64,000 bases of DNA from Pycnopodia helianthoides (lineage: Eukaryota > Echinodermata > Asteroidea > Forcipulatida > Asteriidae). A model generated the notes under the pieces. It saw nothing but the letters and a program-made list of their open reading frames with translations. It was not told the DNA's origin and searched no databases. The DNA is taken from positions 2,190,001 through 2,254,000 of the forward strand of contig CM063258.1 in assembly GCA_032158295.1 (NCBI GenBank). Direction: 5' to 3'. Of this stretch, positions 12,901 through 24,263 are shown piece after piece. The translations under genes were made by a program, and so were the position numbers. Each line of letters begins with the position of its first letter. Positions within the stretch are counted from its first letter, which is position 1.

Positions 12901-15900
12901 GGCTAATGTATATGTTTTTAGGGTGAGGGGAAACAAAGAAGGAAATCGAATGACAGCATTTCTCAGCCTTTGCTACACGTCCAAGATTGAGGAAATTACA
13001 AATAGCTTCACAAAAAGAAAACATGTGAAATGTACATGTTGAATCAGGTGCCTTTTATAATGGGGAAAAAAGGTACATGTAAAGGGCCATATGACTCAAG
13101 CTTTTGGACATTTGTTTATTTGTTTAATTTTTTCATTTTTTATGAGACATCACCTAACCCACAAGGCCGAACAACCACTTCAAGGTGAGGGCTACACTTA
13201 ACTGATTTGGGCTGACGACCCAAATCACCTATCACCAGGGGAACGTTGTCACCTACATGTACAAGTACTCCTAGGGCTGAAACAGGGTTACCCCCTTCAA
13301 AGTCTGCAAGGATGTAGGCATGGGTATCATCCACTAGGAGTCTGGCTGGTAGAGCAGAATGCACTTACACCTTCCCAACATTAATAAAACGCTTGGTTAT
13401 TGACAAAATACACCCCCACTCCAGTTTTAGTCGAGTTTGTCATTATGACTTTTCCACATAAAACAAATGATGCACAGCAAATAAAAACGTAATGACTACA
13501 AAAGGTTAACCCTGTTGCTGTCTGACCATTCAATACCATTCAAGTGGTTTTGAATGATAGATAAACTATGCCAGCCTGAAATATGATACCATGAGGATGT
13601 ACACAGTACACAGTTAGTTCTGTGCACAGTTGTGCCACCATACACAACCTTGGCAGTCGAATAGTTTCAAATGGTTGGTCAACTCACTGGAAAATGTTGC
13701 CAAGAGTCACTGACAGTAGGAGGGTTAATGGTAAAGTAAAATAACTATGGTTTTTTTGCTCAAAGCTTTTGACAGTATCTATCCTCTAAAGGAACTGGTA
13801 ACTCTACAATCCCAGCCAAAATGCTAAGGGTCACTTGACAATAAACATACAGTACCCTCCCCGGTCCCCCAGTCAATTTGTCATTTTAGATTTATTTGTT
13901 TAGGATTCTTTTCCTATTTTGAGATTGGATTAATAGGCTTTCGAGTCACAGTGGTTTGGTTCATTTATCCTGGCCATTATTAGAATGTAATTTGTCTTGT
14001 CATGTGATTCCAGTGGTTACAATCCAGCAGTAACATTTATTAGTTTCTTGTAATTGTTACATTTCTGTTACTGTTCCAGGCCTTGCGCTTAAGTTTTTTG
14101 TAAAGTAGCCCACCGGGCTAGTAAACATTGCCTTTTGCTTGTCCCCAGGAAATTTTAGTAGCCAATATTTTAAACATGAAATGTCATTAATGTATCTTTC
14201 TGATCTCAGCCAGTATGGTCATAATGAAGTTACATTCACACACTCATAAATAAATAACCACATATTTAAAATGTAAATTAATAAACACCTTGAAGAGTTT
14301 ATGCACTCTGATTGGTCGAAGACTGGTCACGAGGGGGTGTATTAACATGTGATATAAAGACCGGCTCAATGAACTAGCGAACAAATGGCCCCTAAACAAG
14401 CACATTGTTGTGTAAAATCCATGCACTATGTGCTTGTTGCGCGGCAAACTACCGGTATCAAATCAACTCATTCATTTGTGCGTATTTATTTTTTTATTTG
14501 ACAGATGGTGCCACGTGCGGAAACATTCCACGCGTAGGCGCGAACGCGCAGACAGTGTATCAATTTTAGGGTAGCTGGTACGCGCATAAAGCCAACATAA
14601 TGCAAAGTCATGGTCTGGTTCTTGAAAATATGTATAAATAGTTGATTATGTGTAAGAGACTAGGTTCCACTCAAAAGTTGAACAGCCAAAGGATTGGCCC
14701 TTGAACATGAGTAGAACATTTCTAAAAATAACGGCGAAAGAAAAATCAGCTCGGTCCATTAACAGCGGCCAGCCACCAGCCCAGTCATTACCACGCAGTG
14801 AAGACTGGCTCAACGCACAGTTATTCCCTAATTATTTACATCTGAAAAAGGAACATTCTAAACAAGTAGGCTGCACAGTTTTTTAGTAGCCCACAGGGCA
14901 AGTTGAGAAGTGGTGTTTACTAGCCCATAGCATTTTTTACTAGACAATGTACGCCGGGCTAGTGTTAAGGTCGAGCCCTGTGTTCCATTCGTGCATCATC
15001 ATTAGTAACAAAACAGTCACTATATATATATCAGTTTCTTGTATTGTTGCATTTTAGTTTAAATCTTGGCAGAATAAATAATAATAATGATTACATTAAT
15101 GCTAATAATATGTAGTACATGTAACCACCCCAGCTGGAGCGCAGACCGTGCAATGAGAGAAAACATTGATTGGTGGTGGGGGGGGGGGGCAACGAGATTT
15201 AGGATTGTCGGCCAAGGCTTCAAATCAGCAGTGTTTTGTTCTGTTTTTTTGTTTAAAGTTTAGGCAAGTGATTTCCCAGCAAAAAAAGACCATGACTGTC
15301 ACTTTATTTCCCTCAAATTTCATAGTAGGTCAAGTTATATCCTTGCCTGCCCAGGAAGGTCGACAGCAAGTATACAGAGAGGAACGGGCACTGTGTTTGA
15401 ACGATTACAGAGTACTAAAATCATGAAAAATAAGCCATTTTCGGGTCTACAGTGAAAACACAAACTCAAAAAATGCCATTTCAGTTCTTTTGGGCGTGAG
15501 TGCACAAAGTTCCAACTTGAATTTTCAACCAAATCCTCAAGAGGAATATTTAATGAAGGAAAATAAAGCCCAACACCCATTAAGAAATCCCAAAAATCCC
15601 CTAGCAAGTTGCAGTCGGATACTGTTTGTAAATTTTTCCTGATGATAATTTGGGTAAGTTGTTGGCTAAGTGACTTTAGAAAATGGGTTTACAAATTATA
15701 CAACGAATGGAAAGTGAAAAGGTTAATATACTTGTGTAGCATGCCCTTTGTGGTTTTGCCCTTTGTTGATGGGTACTTGGACTTTAAATCTATGTGTTTA
15801 CAAATACAAAGATTGGTACATTGTAAGTGAAAAAGGTAAATATTTGCGGCATGCCCTTTGCTGCAATAAAAAAATACCTACTGTTCTTGTTAAAGGAACA

Positions 15901-17236
15901 TTACAGAATTGGTTTTTGCTAACAAAACAGTTGCTGGCAGTGTAAGCACTTTATGTAACCCACCATATACATAAACTGACAAACCTGTAGAAGTTTGAGA
16001 TTGATCGGCCATCTGGGTCACGAGAAAATAGTGAAAAACCGATTACACATTTGCATGAAATCATATAGATTCAACAAAAGAATAAAACGCTCACTGAGCG
16101 ATAAACTCCAATCGGAAAATGAGTTTATTCATTTCTCATCAAATATGGCATTTCAGACAGAAATATTTCAAGGGATGTTTTCTACTATCGTCATCATTAG
16201 ACCGTGTAAGTTTTTTGTAAATCTGTGATCAAAAAGTATATTTTACAAGTTTTTGTTCTTACCAATTCTGTAATGTTCCTTTAACCTTATTCCCCATAAT
16301 ACCCTACCTTCCCTCAAAGAAATAAAGATGAATACTTAAAACAGCAACCCCCTTCCCCTCTAGCCTGAACATTTGACGTCACACTTACTCTTAGTCTTAG
16401 AGGCTTGTGAATAATGCTAGATACTGGCCTTGAGCACCTTGCAGGATCCTGCCAGATACATGTACCTTTGACCTCGCGTCCCATTCACAAGACGGAGATT
16501 CGTAGTCTATACCCACGTTACATAGTGAATAAAACAACATTAACAAACAAACATTATGCACACGTGAATGCAGCCGACGATTGAAAGTGGGTAGCCGACA
16601 AACTACGTCACTTCGGAGCGGACCAATCGCAACACAGACGGAAAGCATACCTTACAATACTACCACTGGTGCCAGTTATTGCATGTTTATCCAATGAAAT
16701 CGTTGGGCCTGTGAGACCAGTGCCTGCCCTTATCCTTGCAGATACAGACAGGGGACCAGTCTACTTCCCTTCAAGTCTCCCCCTCATGCCCCTGCGACAA
16801 CTGTTGTACATTTTTGTGTGGGAAGGAACCTTCTGACCTTAGACTTAGTGCATGGCTAAGTAATGTGCAAGTAATCCATTTTAAAAAATTATTTGCCATA
16901 TTGTAACCTGCTGGTGTAGAATCTACCAAATTATGTAATTAATAAATATTCTAATTAGACAATTTATTAGCAACAAAACAGGCAATGTTTCCTCTTCCCT
17001 ACATGAGTAAGTACTACTAGTAAATTGTTGTATTGGATTACAAATATAGAGGGCGCCCTCCAGCATACAACCCCTAGTAATATTAACACAGGGTGTGTTT
17101 GCAGCAGAGGTAGAGAGGGGCGCTCTGTGTCTTTGAACACTCAATACTTACCTTCAGGATATTCAACAAAAGTAAGGGAAACTGGCCGCCATTTCACATC
17201 CATTTCGGCAGTGGGTTCTCTTCCTCCCTCCTCCAT
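968..17236 (-). CDS. DOLPP1: DOLPP1, dolichyldiphosphatase 1, seven coding exons
   Basis: ER-membrane enzyme that removes a phosphate from dolichyl pyrophosphate so that the lipid carrier can be reused in N-glycosylation. Coding exons in transcript order: 17152-17236, 8512-8612, 6291-6375, 4853-4952, 3645-3749, 2437-2527 and 968-1098. All phases match. The three PAP2 phosphatase motifs are present: K-x6-RP (KHIIKEPRP), PSSHSQ, and SR-x5-H (SRVYLAYHT). Other family blocks are [14 protein letters not shown] near the N-terminus, [11 protein letters not shown] (membrane), and [13 protein letters not shown] near the C-terminus. The start is the ATG at 17236, followed by [18 protein letters not shown]. 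The last exon reads EAR and then an in-frame TAA at 970-968, giving 232 residues against about 238 in human. The same GTAA could instead be a splice donor to a tiny last exon that I could not find. The 8.5-kb first intron is full of mobile elements. Confidence 0.93.
1258..1712. repeat. Minisatellite of about 10-bp units in DOLPP1 intron 6
   Basis: About 450 bp made of variants of CCAAGGTTCC / CCAAAGGAGAGCC, arranged in longer repeating blocks such as GGTTCCCCAAGGTACCC. It lacks stop codons in several frames, which produces long but meaningless open frames. Confidence 0.93.
1946..2274 (+). mobile_element. Family C repeat (GGCTC...GGCCAGTGACTTTAGCA...TAGCC)
   Basis: About 330 bp that recur at 44034-44383 (inverted) and 49621-49970. 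Shared blocks include CACTGGACCGC, GAGGCCAGTGA, GACTAC near the middle, and CAATTCTGGTCTTGTACT. Ends are AGGGCTC and CTAGCCCT. This copy is in DOLPP1 intron 6. Confidence 0.88.
3161..3346. mobile_element. Family B fold-back MITE (GGGCCCAATTTCATAGAGCT), copy 1
   Basis: About 185 bp with long inverted ends (GGGCC, ATTTCATAGAGC, TTAAGC and its complement), in DOLPP1 intron 5. Other copies are at 8286-8472, 23296-23416, 39683-40362, 44573-44766 and about 61909-62195. Confidence 0.9.
3779..3937. mobile_element. Short fold-back MITE (CACCGATCCAGTAGGCCACG)
   Basis: The left arm ACAATACACCGATCCAGTAG and its complement at the right end enclose about 100 bp. It ends 29 bp from the DOLPP1 exon at 3645-3749 on its acceptor side, so it crowds the polypyrimidine tract and branch site. 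Confidence 0.85.
5527..6204. mobile_element. Family E element with GATATCG-rich inverted ends
   Basis: About 680 bp bounded by AAGCTTGGGCGATACCACGA and CGATATCGCCCAAGCTT. Both ends are dense in overlapping ATATCG words. A TGACGTCA lies at 6110-6117. A left-end fragment recurs at about 50211-50310 in the PLPP6 intron. It lies in DOLPP1 intron 3. Confidence 0.88.
6678..7040 (+). mobile_element. Diverged MITE related to family H
   Basis: Ends read TTAAAGGCAAAGTACACCTT and AAAGGTATACACTCCCTGTA, in inverted orientation. The interior shares GTTTCTCAGATTG and AAGGGAATCGTTTCTCAACA with the other family H copies. It lies in DOLPP1 intron 2. Confidence 0.75.
8286..8472. mobile_element. Family B fold-back MITE, copy 2
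   Basis: Same inverted-end structure as at 3161-3346. It ends 40 bp before the DOLPP1 exon at 8512, close to that exon's splice donor on the minus strand. Confidence 0.9.
11095..11483 (+). mobile_element. TTAA-flanked MITE, family H
   Basis: About 390 bp in DOLPP1 intron 1, with ends AAAGACACTGGACACCTTTG and ATAGTGTCCAGTGCCTTT in inverted orientation and TTAA at each side. It contains a palindrome, GAGACCTCACGCGTGAGGTCTC, at its centre (about 11281-11302). Related, more diverged copies lie at about 6678-7040, 21891-22245, 52667-53020 and 54570-54942. Confidence 0.88.
11893..12455 (+). pseudogene. Dead 3' end of a CR1/L2-type LINE
   Basis: The translated sequence has the conserved tail seen after reverse transcriptase in CR1/L2-like retrotransposons. 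It reads [20 protein letters not shown], then [20 protein letters not shown], then [20 protein letters not shown], and [14 protein letters not shown] before TAA at about 12361. A one-base shift near 12225-12232 breaks the frame. The element ends in an ATT microsatellite (about 12434-12452), as is common for this group. It lies in DOLPP1 intron 1. Confidence 0.85.
13502..13731 (-). mobile_element. Repeat shared with 22761-22996, copy 1
   Basis: About 230 bp beginning GGTTAACCCTGTTGCTGTCTG and ending TAGGAGGGTTAATGG. The reverse complement matches 22761-22996, and a degraded piece lies at about 43865-44030. It is in DOLPP1 intron 1. Confidence 0.85.
15890..16284 (+). mobile_element. TTAA-flanked MITE, family A, copy 1
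   Basis: Full-length copy with the family A terminal inverted repeats and TTAA at both ends. It lies in intron 1 of DOLPP1. It has no coding capacity, so it would depend on a transposase supplied elsewhere. TTAA targets are typical of piggyBac-type transposases, which makes that the likely source. Confidence 0.92.
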
Positions 17237-18201
17237 GGTCTGTCAGTAGCTGTAATCACTCAATATTGTTCTTTTCTCAAGAAATTTGAACCCATTCCTT
17301 AAGTAAAGTTGCAGAATCAACCGTGTGTTTATGCACTGTTTCCGTAGCGCGCATGCAAGAGTGCGTGTGCAATGGCCGAAGTGAATGATTTTAGAACGTG
17401 TATTTCGTACAGGTAGCATAGCCAATTTTGATGGCACGCGAACAAACAGTAAATCTTTACTTTGAAATATAATTTTGTTAAACTTAACTCAAAAAGTACA
17501 GTATTATTTAAGAAATTGTACACTATTAAACACCATTATTTATTTTCTTTTGGGGTCTTGGTAATCAATTTATTGTCTTCACATTCCCCTAGAGGTGTAT
17601 GGTTTTTGAGGCATTGCATGGTGAGGTAATTATTCGGTTTGCGTAACACCTCAATTTTGGTTGTCAAAGTAATTAACTCACAACGAGAAAAATCTATTTC
17701 CAATTAATGCTGTTTCCAGCACCTCGATCGAGTCTACTATGAAAAAAATAAACAAAAGGAAAATCTTGCTCCTTGATCTGCTTCACTGCAATCCAAGTGA
17801 AAAAATAAGAATACAAATTATACAACAAGCGATGGTCATTTTTAGGGAAAATCTTTTCCATTTGTACAGCACTAAGCAATTTCAATACCTCTATTAACGT
17901 CAAGTGTATGTTTGAATTGATTATCATATTTTTTCTTGTTAGATCTCTCGACGCATTCAGTGAGCAAGCGGACTGTTCTATTTAGTAGGGGTGAACATAA
18001 TTTTGTAGTCAATTTAAAAACTATTTGTATAATAAACTATACTTTAAAATATTATTTTCTTTATTTGGTTTTTAAAATGTTCATTCTTGCTGCAAGAAAA
18101 TATGTTAATGCGCTCTTATGAACAAAGACGTGTTTGAAAAATAATTAATATATTTTTAGAACCCCTGTACACAAATAAAAACTTCATACCACGAATCCAA
18201 G
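17237..18201. promoter_or_regulatory. Shared intergenic region between divergent DOLPP1 and QTRT1
   Basis: These 965 bp separate the start codons of DOLPP1 (minus) and QTRT1 (plus), so both promoters should lie here. No TATA box stands out at a fixed spacing. The QTRT1 start codon sits in AAGATGGCAGC, which resembles a YY1 site (AAGATGGCGGC); this is a resemblance only. A 55-bp remnant of a fold-back element lies at about 17597-17652. The DOLPP1 side (17330-17370) is locally richer in CpG, with GTAGCGCGCATGC. Confidence 0.5.
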
Positions 18202-21200
18202 ATGGCAGCCCCCATAACAAAAACACCTCAAGCGCTTTCGTTGAAAGTTCTTGCCGAGTGTAGCACAACAAAAGCAAGAACATGCAAACTGAAACTTCCA
18301 CATTACACAGTAGATACTCCAGTATTCATGCCGGTTGGAACTCAGGGCACCATGAAGAGTTTAACGACGTCACAACTCGAAAATGTAGATGCTCAGTTGA
18401 TACTTGGAAATACCTACCATCTTGGGATGCGGCCGGTAAGTTTGCGGCTAAAATTCCGTATCCGGCAGCCACTTTATCTCCCTTAATTTCGGTCAAATTT
18501 TATCCTTACCTGTCCAGAAGGGTTGAGAGATTACAGAGAGGAACAGACACTTTTTGAAATTTGTATTACAAAGTGTCAAAATCATGAAAAATAAGCCATT
18601 TGGGGGTCTGCGAGGGTCTTGACAACGCTGCTCGCTACGCTCCATTTTATTTTTAGTTCCTTTTTGAATTTCCCCTTTTAAATGTCAAAGTTTAGCATTT
18701 TATTATCGATTCCTCCAGAGCAATTTTACTAAAAGGGAAATAAAGTCCAACATTCATTAAAAAAATCAAACAAATCCCTTAGCCTTAGTTAGGCCATGAG
18801 AATGAAAGTTATATATAGATTTGCGTCCACCGCCCGCATGCTCTGAAAGCTACCGCCGAAAAATTTCATTATTTTCACAAAATTTCATTATTTCCACAAA
18901 AAAGACTCTGCATCACAAATTTTCAGGCCAAACAATAAAAGGGTTCTGTTTCCGATTATATGTCATTAAAATTGGGTCGGTAGGTCGGAAAGTTTTTTTA
19001 TTTCGCGTTATTTTTTTATTCCGACACGATTGACGAATACATCCACGAGCGTTCATGTGTTGAGCGCAATTAACAGATTTGCACAACGAATTAGGCAAAA
19101 TTGCGCGCAAACTGCAGTTTGCGCTCTGCAGATTTGGCAGTTAATCTGCCCGACCTTGCAAATTGTGCGCAATCTTCAGTTTGCGCTCTTTATACTGACA
19201 GTTCAAGCGGCCGATTTTGCAAAAGTGTGCGCAATATGCAGATTGCGCAAACCCGTGGAATGCACTTCACACAGCGCCGTGTACACACGTGCGCGCATTG
19301 AATTGTAGGTCGTTGAAGAAGCTTCTTATACTACGAAAAAATAATGAATAATGAAAAATGAAAAAAGCCTCATGTCATTTCGAAAATGCCCGGACGCAAA
19401 TCTAAAACTTTCATTCTCTTGGCCTTAGGAAATGGCAGTCAGATACAATGGCCCCAACATTAGCCTACCTCCTCCCCGGCCTCCTTGACATGAGCGGGAG
19501 GATGGTGACACAACGAAATAGGGTGTATATTTGGCAATAATATCCCAAATCAGATCCATTGTCAAATTGTTACCAATGTTCTTGTTCCACACAGGGTCCA
19601 GAACTTTTGGAAAAAGCCGGAGGTCTTCACAAGTTTATGAACTGGAAACGAGCACTGCTCACGGTATGTGTAACCAAGGAGCTTATGGTGTAACTGTAAA
19701 TCAATCAAATGCAGAAGCTACTGACACCCCATCCTGCTGTACCCCAGTGTAGTTGTGACAAATATCCTATAAATAATATTGGGACTGTATTTAAATAATC
19801 TTCCATTTGGAAAAAAAGTAAAAGTGAAAGTGAAGTGAAAGAGTTACCTTAGAATTTGATTTTTAGAAAGATTAATAGTAATACTTTTTACTTAGTATTA
19901 TTCTTAACTAAATTTGTCTAAAAATCTAAGATCACTCTTGGTCTGTTGGTTCTATATATTCATGCTCTTCAATGTTACTATTGCCCAATGTGATTGAACT
20001 TTGCACAATTTATATTTTTAAGAGCTTCTCTGTAGCATTTCTCTTTCACCCTGACCCTGTAGGACAGTGGAGGATTCCAGATGGTCTCGCTTGTCAAGCT
20101 GGCAGAGATTACAGAAGAAGGGGTCAAGTTTCAGTCTCCATACACGAAGGAAGAACTTTTACTGACCCCTGAGAAGTCCGTTGAAATCCAGGCCAGCATC
20201 GGAGCTGACATCATCATGCAACTTGATGATGTTGTACATAGCTTGACCACAGGGCCCAGGGTTGAAGAAGCCATGTACAGGTAAGGTCAAAGGGTCTTGA
20301 TCATAGCAGCTCAAACCTTTTCACATTTAGAGTTTGCCCTTAACTTTTTCAGTGACTAGCAAGTAGGTTTTTATTCTCATGAAGGGACCTGATTTTACCT
20401 AGATTATCAACCCAGTCAACACATGGAAGTCGGATGAAATTGACGGAAAACAGGGACAGGGCCAGCTACGTGCTGGATGTTGGAAGGTCCATCACTTGGC
20501 TGAAGAAGAGTCATGGCTCTTAAGGCCATGTCACACGGAGCAATTTACAGGCAACAAATTCCAGACAAACTCCCAATAACAACATTTATTCACATTTAAG
20601 TTTTCTCATTATTTTCCTGGGGATAGTGAGTTACAGCTATAAGATTGTCTCTTGTGCTGCCGAAGTGTTCATTGTTTGTGCACTGCAGTTGGTTGCCTCC
20701 AAGTTGCCTGAAAAAATTGCCCTGTGTGACATGGCCTTTAAATACATTAATGGATGGAGTTAGTTCAGCTTCTCTCAGTAGTTTATTCCATACATCAATA
20801 ATACCTCGGGAAAAAAAATATATATTTACCAAAGTTGAGGCATGATTTTGTTTTATTTAGTACAACGAGGTGTATGCATTGTTGAATATGCATGTGTATA
20901 ATGCTCATTTGTACACATCAGATGCATTCATAATGATGACTATAACTGAATGATTTAAGCCTGCTGGTGTGAAGTGAAGCATGCCAGTTGGGTATGTGTT
21001 GTGTAGTTGTATCACTGTCTCAATTAGTAAATTATTAATAGCACAAACAATCATTTGTGATTTAAAGATCCCTTTTTTATGAATACTTTAAGAACTATTA
21101 ATGACAGAGGGATCATTAAACTAATGTTAAGTTTATATCTTTAGTGGTTTTTGTAGGATGTACGCTTGGAAAACAGAACATTTCACTTCAAGGGATATAG

Positions 21201-24200
21201 TGAAGGTCACAACAATTATCCTTATTTTACTTGTCCAACAGCTTTTTCACAAGTCCAATACTAAATAGGGATTTTTTTCAACACTGAATGATCCAGCCGG
21301 ACAACTTGGAGAGAATTTTGACTGGTCCTAGGGTGTTTCAACTGGTATTTGGCCAACAGACCACTGTTAAGGGAGAACGTTGACATTTGTCTCCATAATG
21401 GCATCCTTAAAATTAGAATCGAAACTGAAACATTGTGTCGGATCCGAATGATTACTTGACTTTCTGTTTTGATATGACAGGTCGATCCGCTGGTTAGATA
21501 GATGCATTGCTGCCCAGAAGCGCCCTCATGAACAGAATCTCTTCGCAATCATCCAAGGAGGTTTGGATTCTGATTTAAGGACTATTTGTGCTAAAGGTGA
21601 GTAAAACGCTCTTCATTTAAAATCAAGTGTATAGAGGGAGCGTCTCAAATTGGATTGGATAAGTATCCCAGTATCCCATGCTCATGGACAGTTCCGCGCG
21701 ACTGCCGGAACTTTCCATTGAAACTTTAAAATACTAATGCGCGTATTCACTGATGTAGGATTACTCCCATACTTGGGCACAATGATGCCGCTAGTGGAAC
21801 TTTCTGGCGGTCCAATAGATTGCGGGCGTGTGCCCACGAGAGCGTACGTTTGCATATGGAACGTGTCGACTTTTGAGATGCTCCCTTACCTAAAGGCAGG
21901 ATATACTCTTGGTAATTGTCAAAGACAATTATCCTCACTTGGTGTATCCCAACAAATGCATCAAATAACAAACCTGTTAGAACTTTGGCTGAATTGGTCA
22001 TTGAAGTTGCAAGAAAATGATGAAAGAAAAAAAGTAGCATAGAATTGTGTGCTTTCAGATGCCTGGGAAAGGCTTCACTCCTGAAGAATTTCTCAGATTT
22101 TTAGTGAAAGTTACCTCTTTTTCTAAAACTACATTACTTCAAAGGGAGTCGTTTCTCACAATGTTTTATACTATCAACAGCTAATCAGTGCTCCTTTCCA
22201 ACTAAGTTTTTATGGTCATAAACTTGTAGAGTAATTACCAAAAAATTAATTACATGTATAAATGTTGTTTTTTTTTAATTGGAGAGAAACACGTTTGATT
22301 TGCTGCTGCTGTCTTGCAGTTCAGCTTGTCTATGGTGTTTTTACCAGTGTGAAAGTTCAGTGCTTTGCAAGTTCCGTGTTGTTTTGTACCTTTTTGACCG
22401 CTTAGCTACAAGTGTGATTATTTACTCATCCCCAAAACGATATCAATTGCAGAAATGGTTAAAAGGGATACCCCTGGCTATGCTATAGGAGGACTGAGTG
22501 GAGGTGAAGAAAAAGAACAATTCTGGAAGATGGTGACATTGTCTACTGATCTTCTTCCGAGGGATAAACCTCGATACTGCATGGGAGTTGGGTAAGACAT
22601 TGATAAGATATCATAAGACCTAACTTGATTGATTCTTATCTTGGACAAAGTGGCTTGATGTTCATTTCATGGGTAAGGTTGTGAATGATGATGCCAGGGC
22701 CTGATTTTTCGTGGCGAGCCGCGAGGTGACCCGTTCTCCTTGAACTTGGAATTTCTCTTCCTTTAACCCTCCTACTGTCAGTGACTCTTGGCAACATTTT
22801 CCAGTGAGTTGACCAACCATTTGAAACCATTCGACTGCCAAGGTTGTGTACGGTGGCACAACTGTGCACAGAACTAACTGTGTACTGTGTACATGCATTC
22901 CCTCATGGTATCATATTGCAGGCTGGCATAGTTTATCTATCATTCAAAACCACAGTGAATGGTATTGAATGGTCAGACAGCAAGAGGGTTAAAATGTTCC
23001 CATATGCAATAAAATTTTATGTAAAAGTGAAAGAAATCCTTTTTCTTTGTTTTGTTTTTTAGATATGCTGTGGATTTGGTTGTGTGTTGTGCATTGGGAG
23101 TTGATATGTACGACTGTGTGTACCCCACAAGAACAGCTGTAAGTATTTAAGCTAGTTAATTTTATATAGAAAATTTAATAGGGACTCTGTGACTTTTGAA
23201 ATATTACTTCTGCCGCTGATTTCACGAAACTCTACGCAACTGCGTAAGTCCACTTGCGCAACATTTGTTGTATAAGTTGTGCACCACTAACACCAGGGCC
23301 AAATTTCATGGCTCTGCTTACCGCGGATTTCTGCGCTTATGTATCATAGAATTGTGTGCTACAAGGGCTCCGTAAGCGCAGAATTCCGCGGTGAGCAGAG
23401 CCATGAAATTGGGCCCAGAAGTCTTGCACAAGTGGACTTACGCATTCAGTTGTGTCAAGTTTCGTGAAATCTGGCTGCTGGCTTCACTTGAGGCTCTTCC
23501 ACTAATCTCAGAGGCCTCAAAGGGTACTGACCTAAGTCAAGGCAAATAAACAACAAAAGCAAAAGGCTTGGAACATTACTCCTGGTTCACACAAGCCCAC
23601 TTTCATTCTATTTCCCCCCTGCCCCCTCCCCTCTCCCAGAGATTTGGTTCAGCCCTTGTGAGATCCGGTCAGCTCCAATTACAACACAAGCAATACGCCA
23701 AAGACTTCCGACCAATTGATGAGAAATGTCGGTGTTCTACGTGCCTGAATTACACCAGGGCTTACCTCCACTCCATTGCCGGCCGAGAGACGGTGGCCTG
23801 CCAGATCATCAGTGTACACAACATCAAATTTCAGGTGGGACACATTTTTAAATTTCACCGCATGATTTATTTTTTAGCCGACAACAAAATTGTTTACACT
23901 TGGGCTGTGAAGATATTGAGTGAAGTCCAAATAGTATTTTAACAGTTCAACTGAAAAAAATATACCTTACGTAATGTGAAAATTCAAGATAGTCTCTGTC
24001 TCCAGATTGCCGATGTGTATTTTGCGGTTTTGCCATCAGCTAGCTAGACTTATCTCTGGTGCCAAGTCAGCCAAATTAATGACCTCCTTTTCCTGTCTTT
24101 CATCCAGATGGATCTTATGAGGGATATACGACAGGCCATCGTAGATGATCGCTACCCAGACTTCATCAAAGACTTCATGAAAGTCGTTTATCCTACTGGA

Positions 24201-24263
24201 AACTACCCTACATGGATTGTAGAATCATTAGCATCTGTTAATGTGGCTCTAGATACAAGCTGA
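18202..24263 (+). CDS. QTRT1: QTRT1, catalytic subunit of queuine tRNA-ribosyltransferase, eight coding exons
   Basis: Exchanges guanine-34 for queuine in the anticodons of Tyr, His, Asn and Asp tRNAs, acting as a heterodimer with QTRT2. Exons: 18202-18435, 19595-19663, 20063-20280, 21481-21596, 22453-22591, 23063-23138, 23640-23834 and 24108-24263. They join in phase to 400 codons plus TGA (human about 403). The TIM-barrel TGT signatures are all visible: [10 protein letters not shown] (exon 1), [10 protein letters not shown] with the conserved Asp at about 102, [22 protein letters not shown], and [14 protein letters not shown] with the nucleophile Asp at about 276. The zinc site is Cys314, Cys316 and Cys319 (CRCSTC) with His344 (SVHN). 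No active-site change is seen. The start follows CCAAG and is the only in-frame ATG before the conserved region. It is divergent from DOLPP1. Confidence 0.97.
18791..19428. mobile_element. Fold-back element with GCGCAAA-rich core in QTRT1 intron 1
   Basis: Arms read GGCCATGAGAATGAAAGTTA and ATTTGCGTCC, returning as GGACGCAAAT and CTTTCATTCTCTTGGCC. The core (about 19070-19260) contains imperfect repeats of a motif like TTGCGCGCAAACTGCAGTTTGCGCTC. The arms abut another repeat (about 18465-18790) that shares CATGAAAAATAAGCCATTT with about 15422-15441. Confidence 0.8.
20521..20742. mobile_element. Fold-back MITE (AAGGCCATGTCACACGGAGC)
   Basis: Inverted ends AAGGCCATGTCACACGGAGC and GCCCTGTGTGACATGGCCTT enclose about 180 bp in QTRT1 intron 3. 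A left-end fragment with GGCCATGTCACAGCAGGCAA lies at about 281-345. Confidence 0.85.
21891..22245 (+). mobile_element. Diverged family H MITE in QTRT1 intron 4
   Basis: Begins TAAAGGCAGGATATACTCTT and ends near GAGTAATTACC. The interior shares GGAGTCGTTTCTCACAATGT with the copy at 52667-53020. Confidence 0.75.
22761..22996 (+). mobile_element. Repeat shared with 13502-13731, copy 2
   Basis: Runs from TTAACCCTCCTACTGTCAGT to CAGACAGCAAGAGGGTTAA in QTRT1 intron 5. Terminal AACCCTC and GAGGGTT form a short inverted repeat. Confidence 0.85.
23218..23471. mobile_element. Fold-back element with a nested family B copy
   Basis: The outer inverted arms read GATTTCACGAAAC, then GTAAGTCCACTTGCGCAA, and return at the far end as TTGCACAAGTGGACTTACGC and GTTTCGTGAAATC. 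Between them, 23296-23416 is a short family B element with its own inverted ends. It lies in QTRT1 intron 6. Confidence 0.85.

Noticed and set aside
13140..13364. Minus-strand open frame with a fairly normal amino-acid mix
   Set aside because: No known domain, no splice context, and it lies deep in DOLPP1 intron 1. It is more likely part of an unclassified repeat.
23568..23942. Single open frame of 124 codons
   Set aside because: It is QTRT1 exon 7 (23640-23834) with intron sequence at both ends, so not a separate gene.
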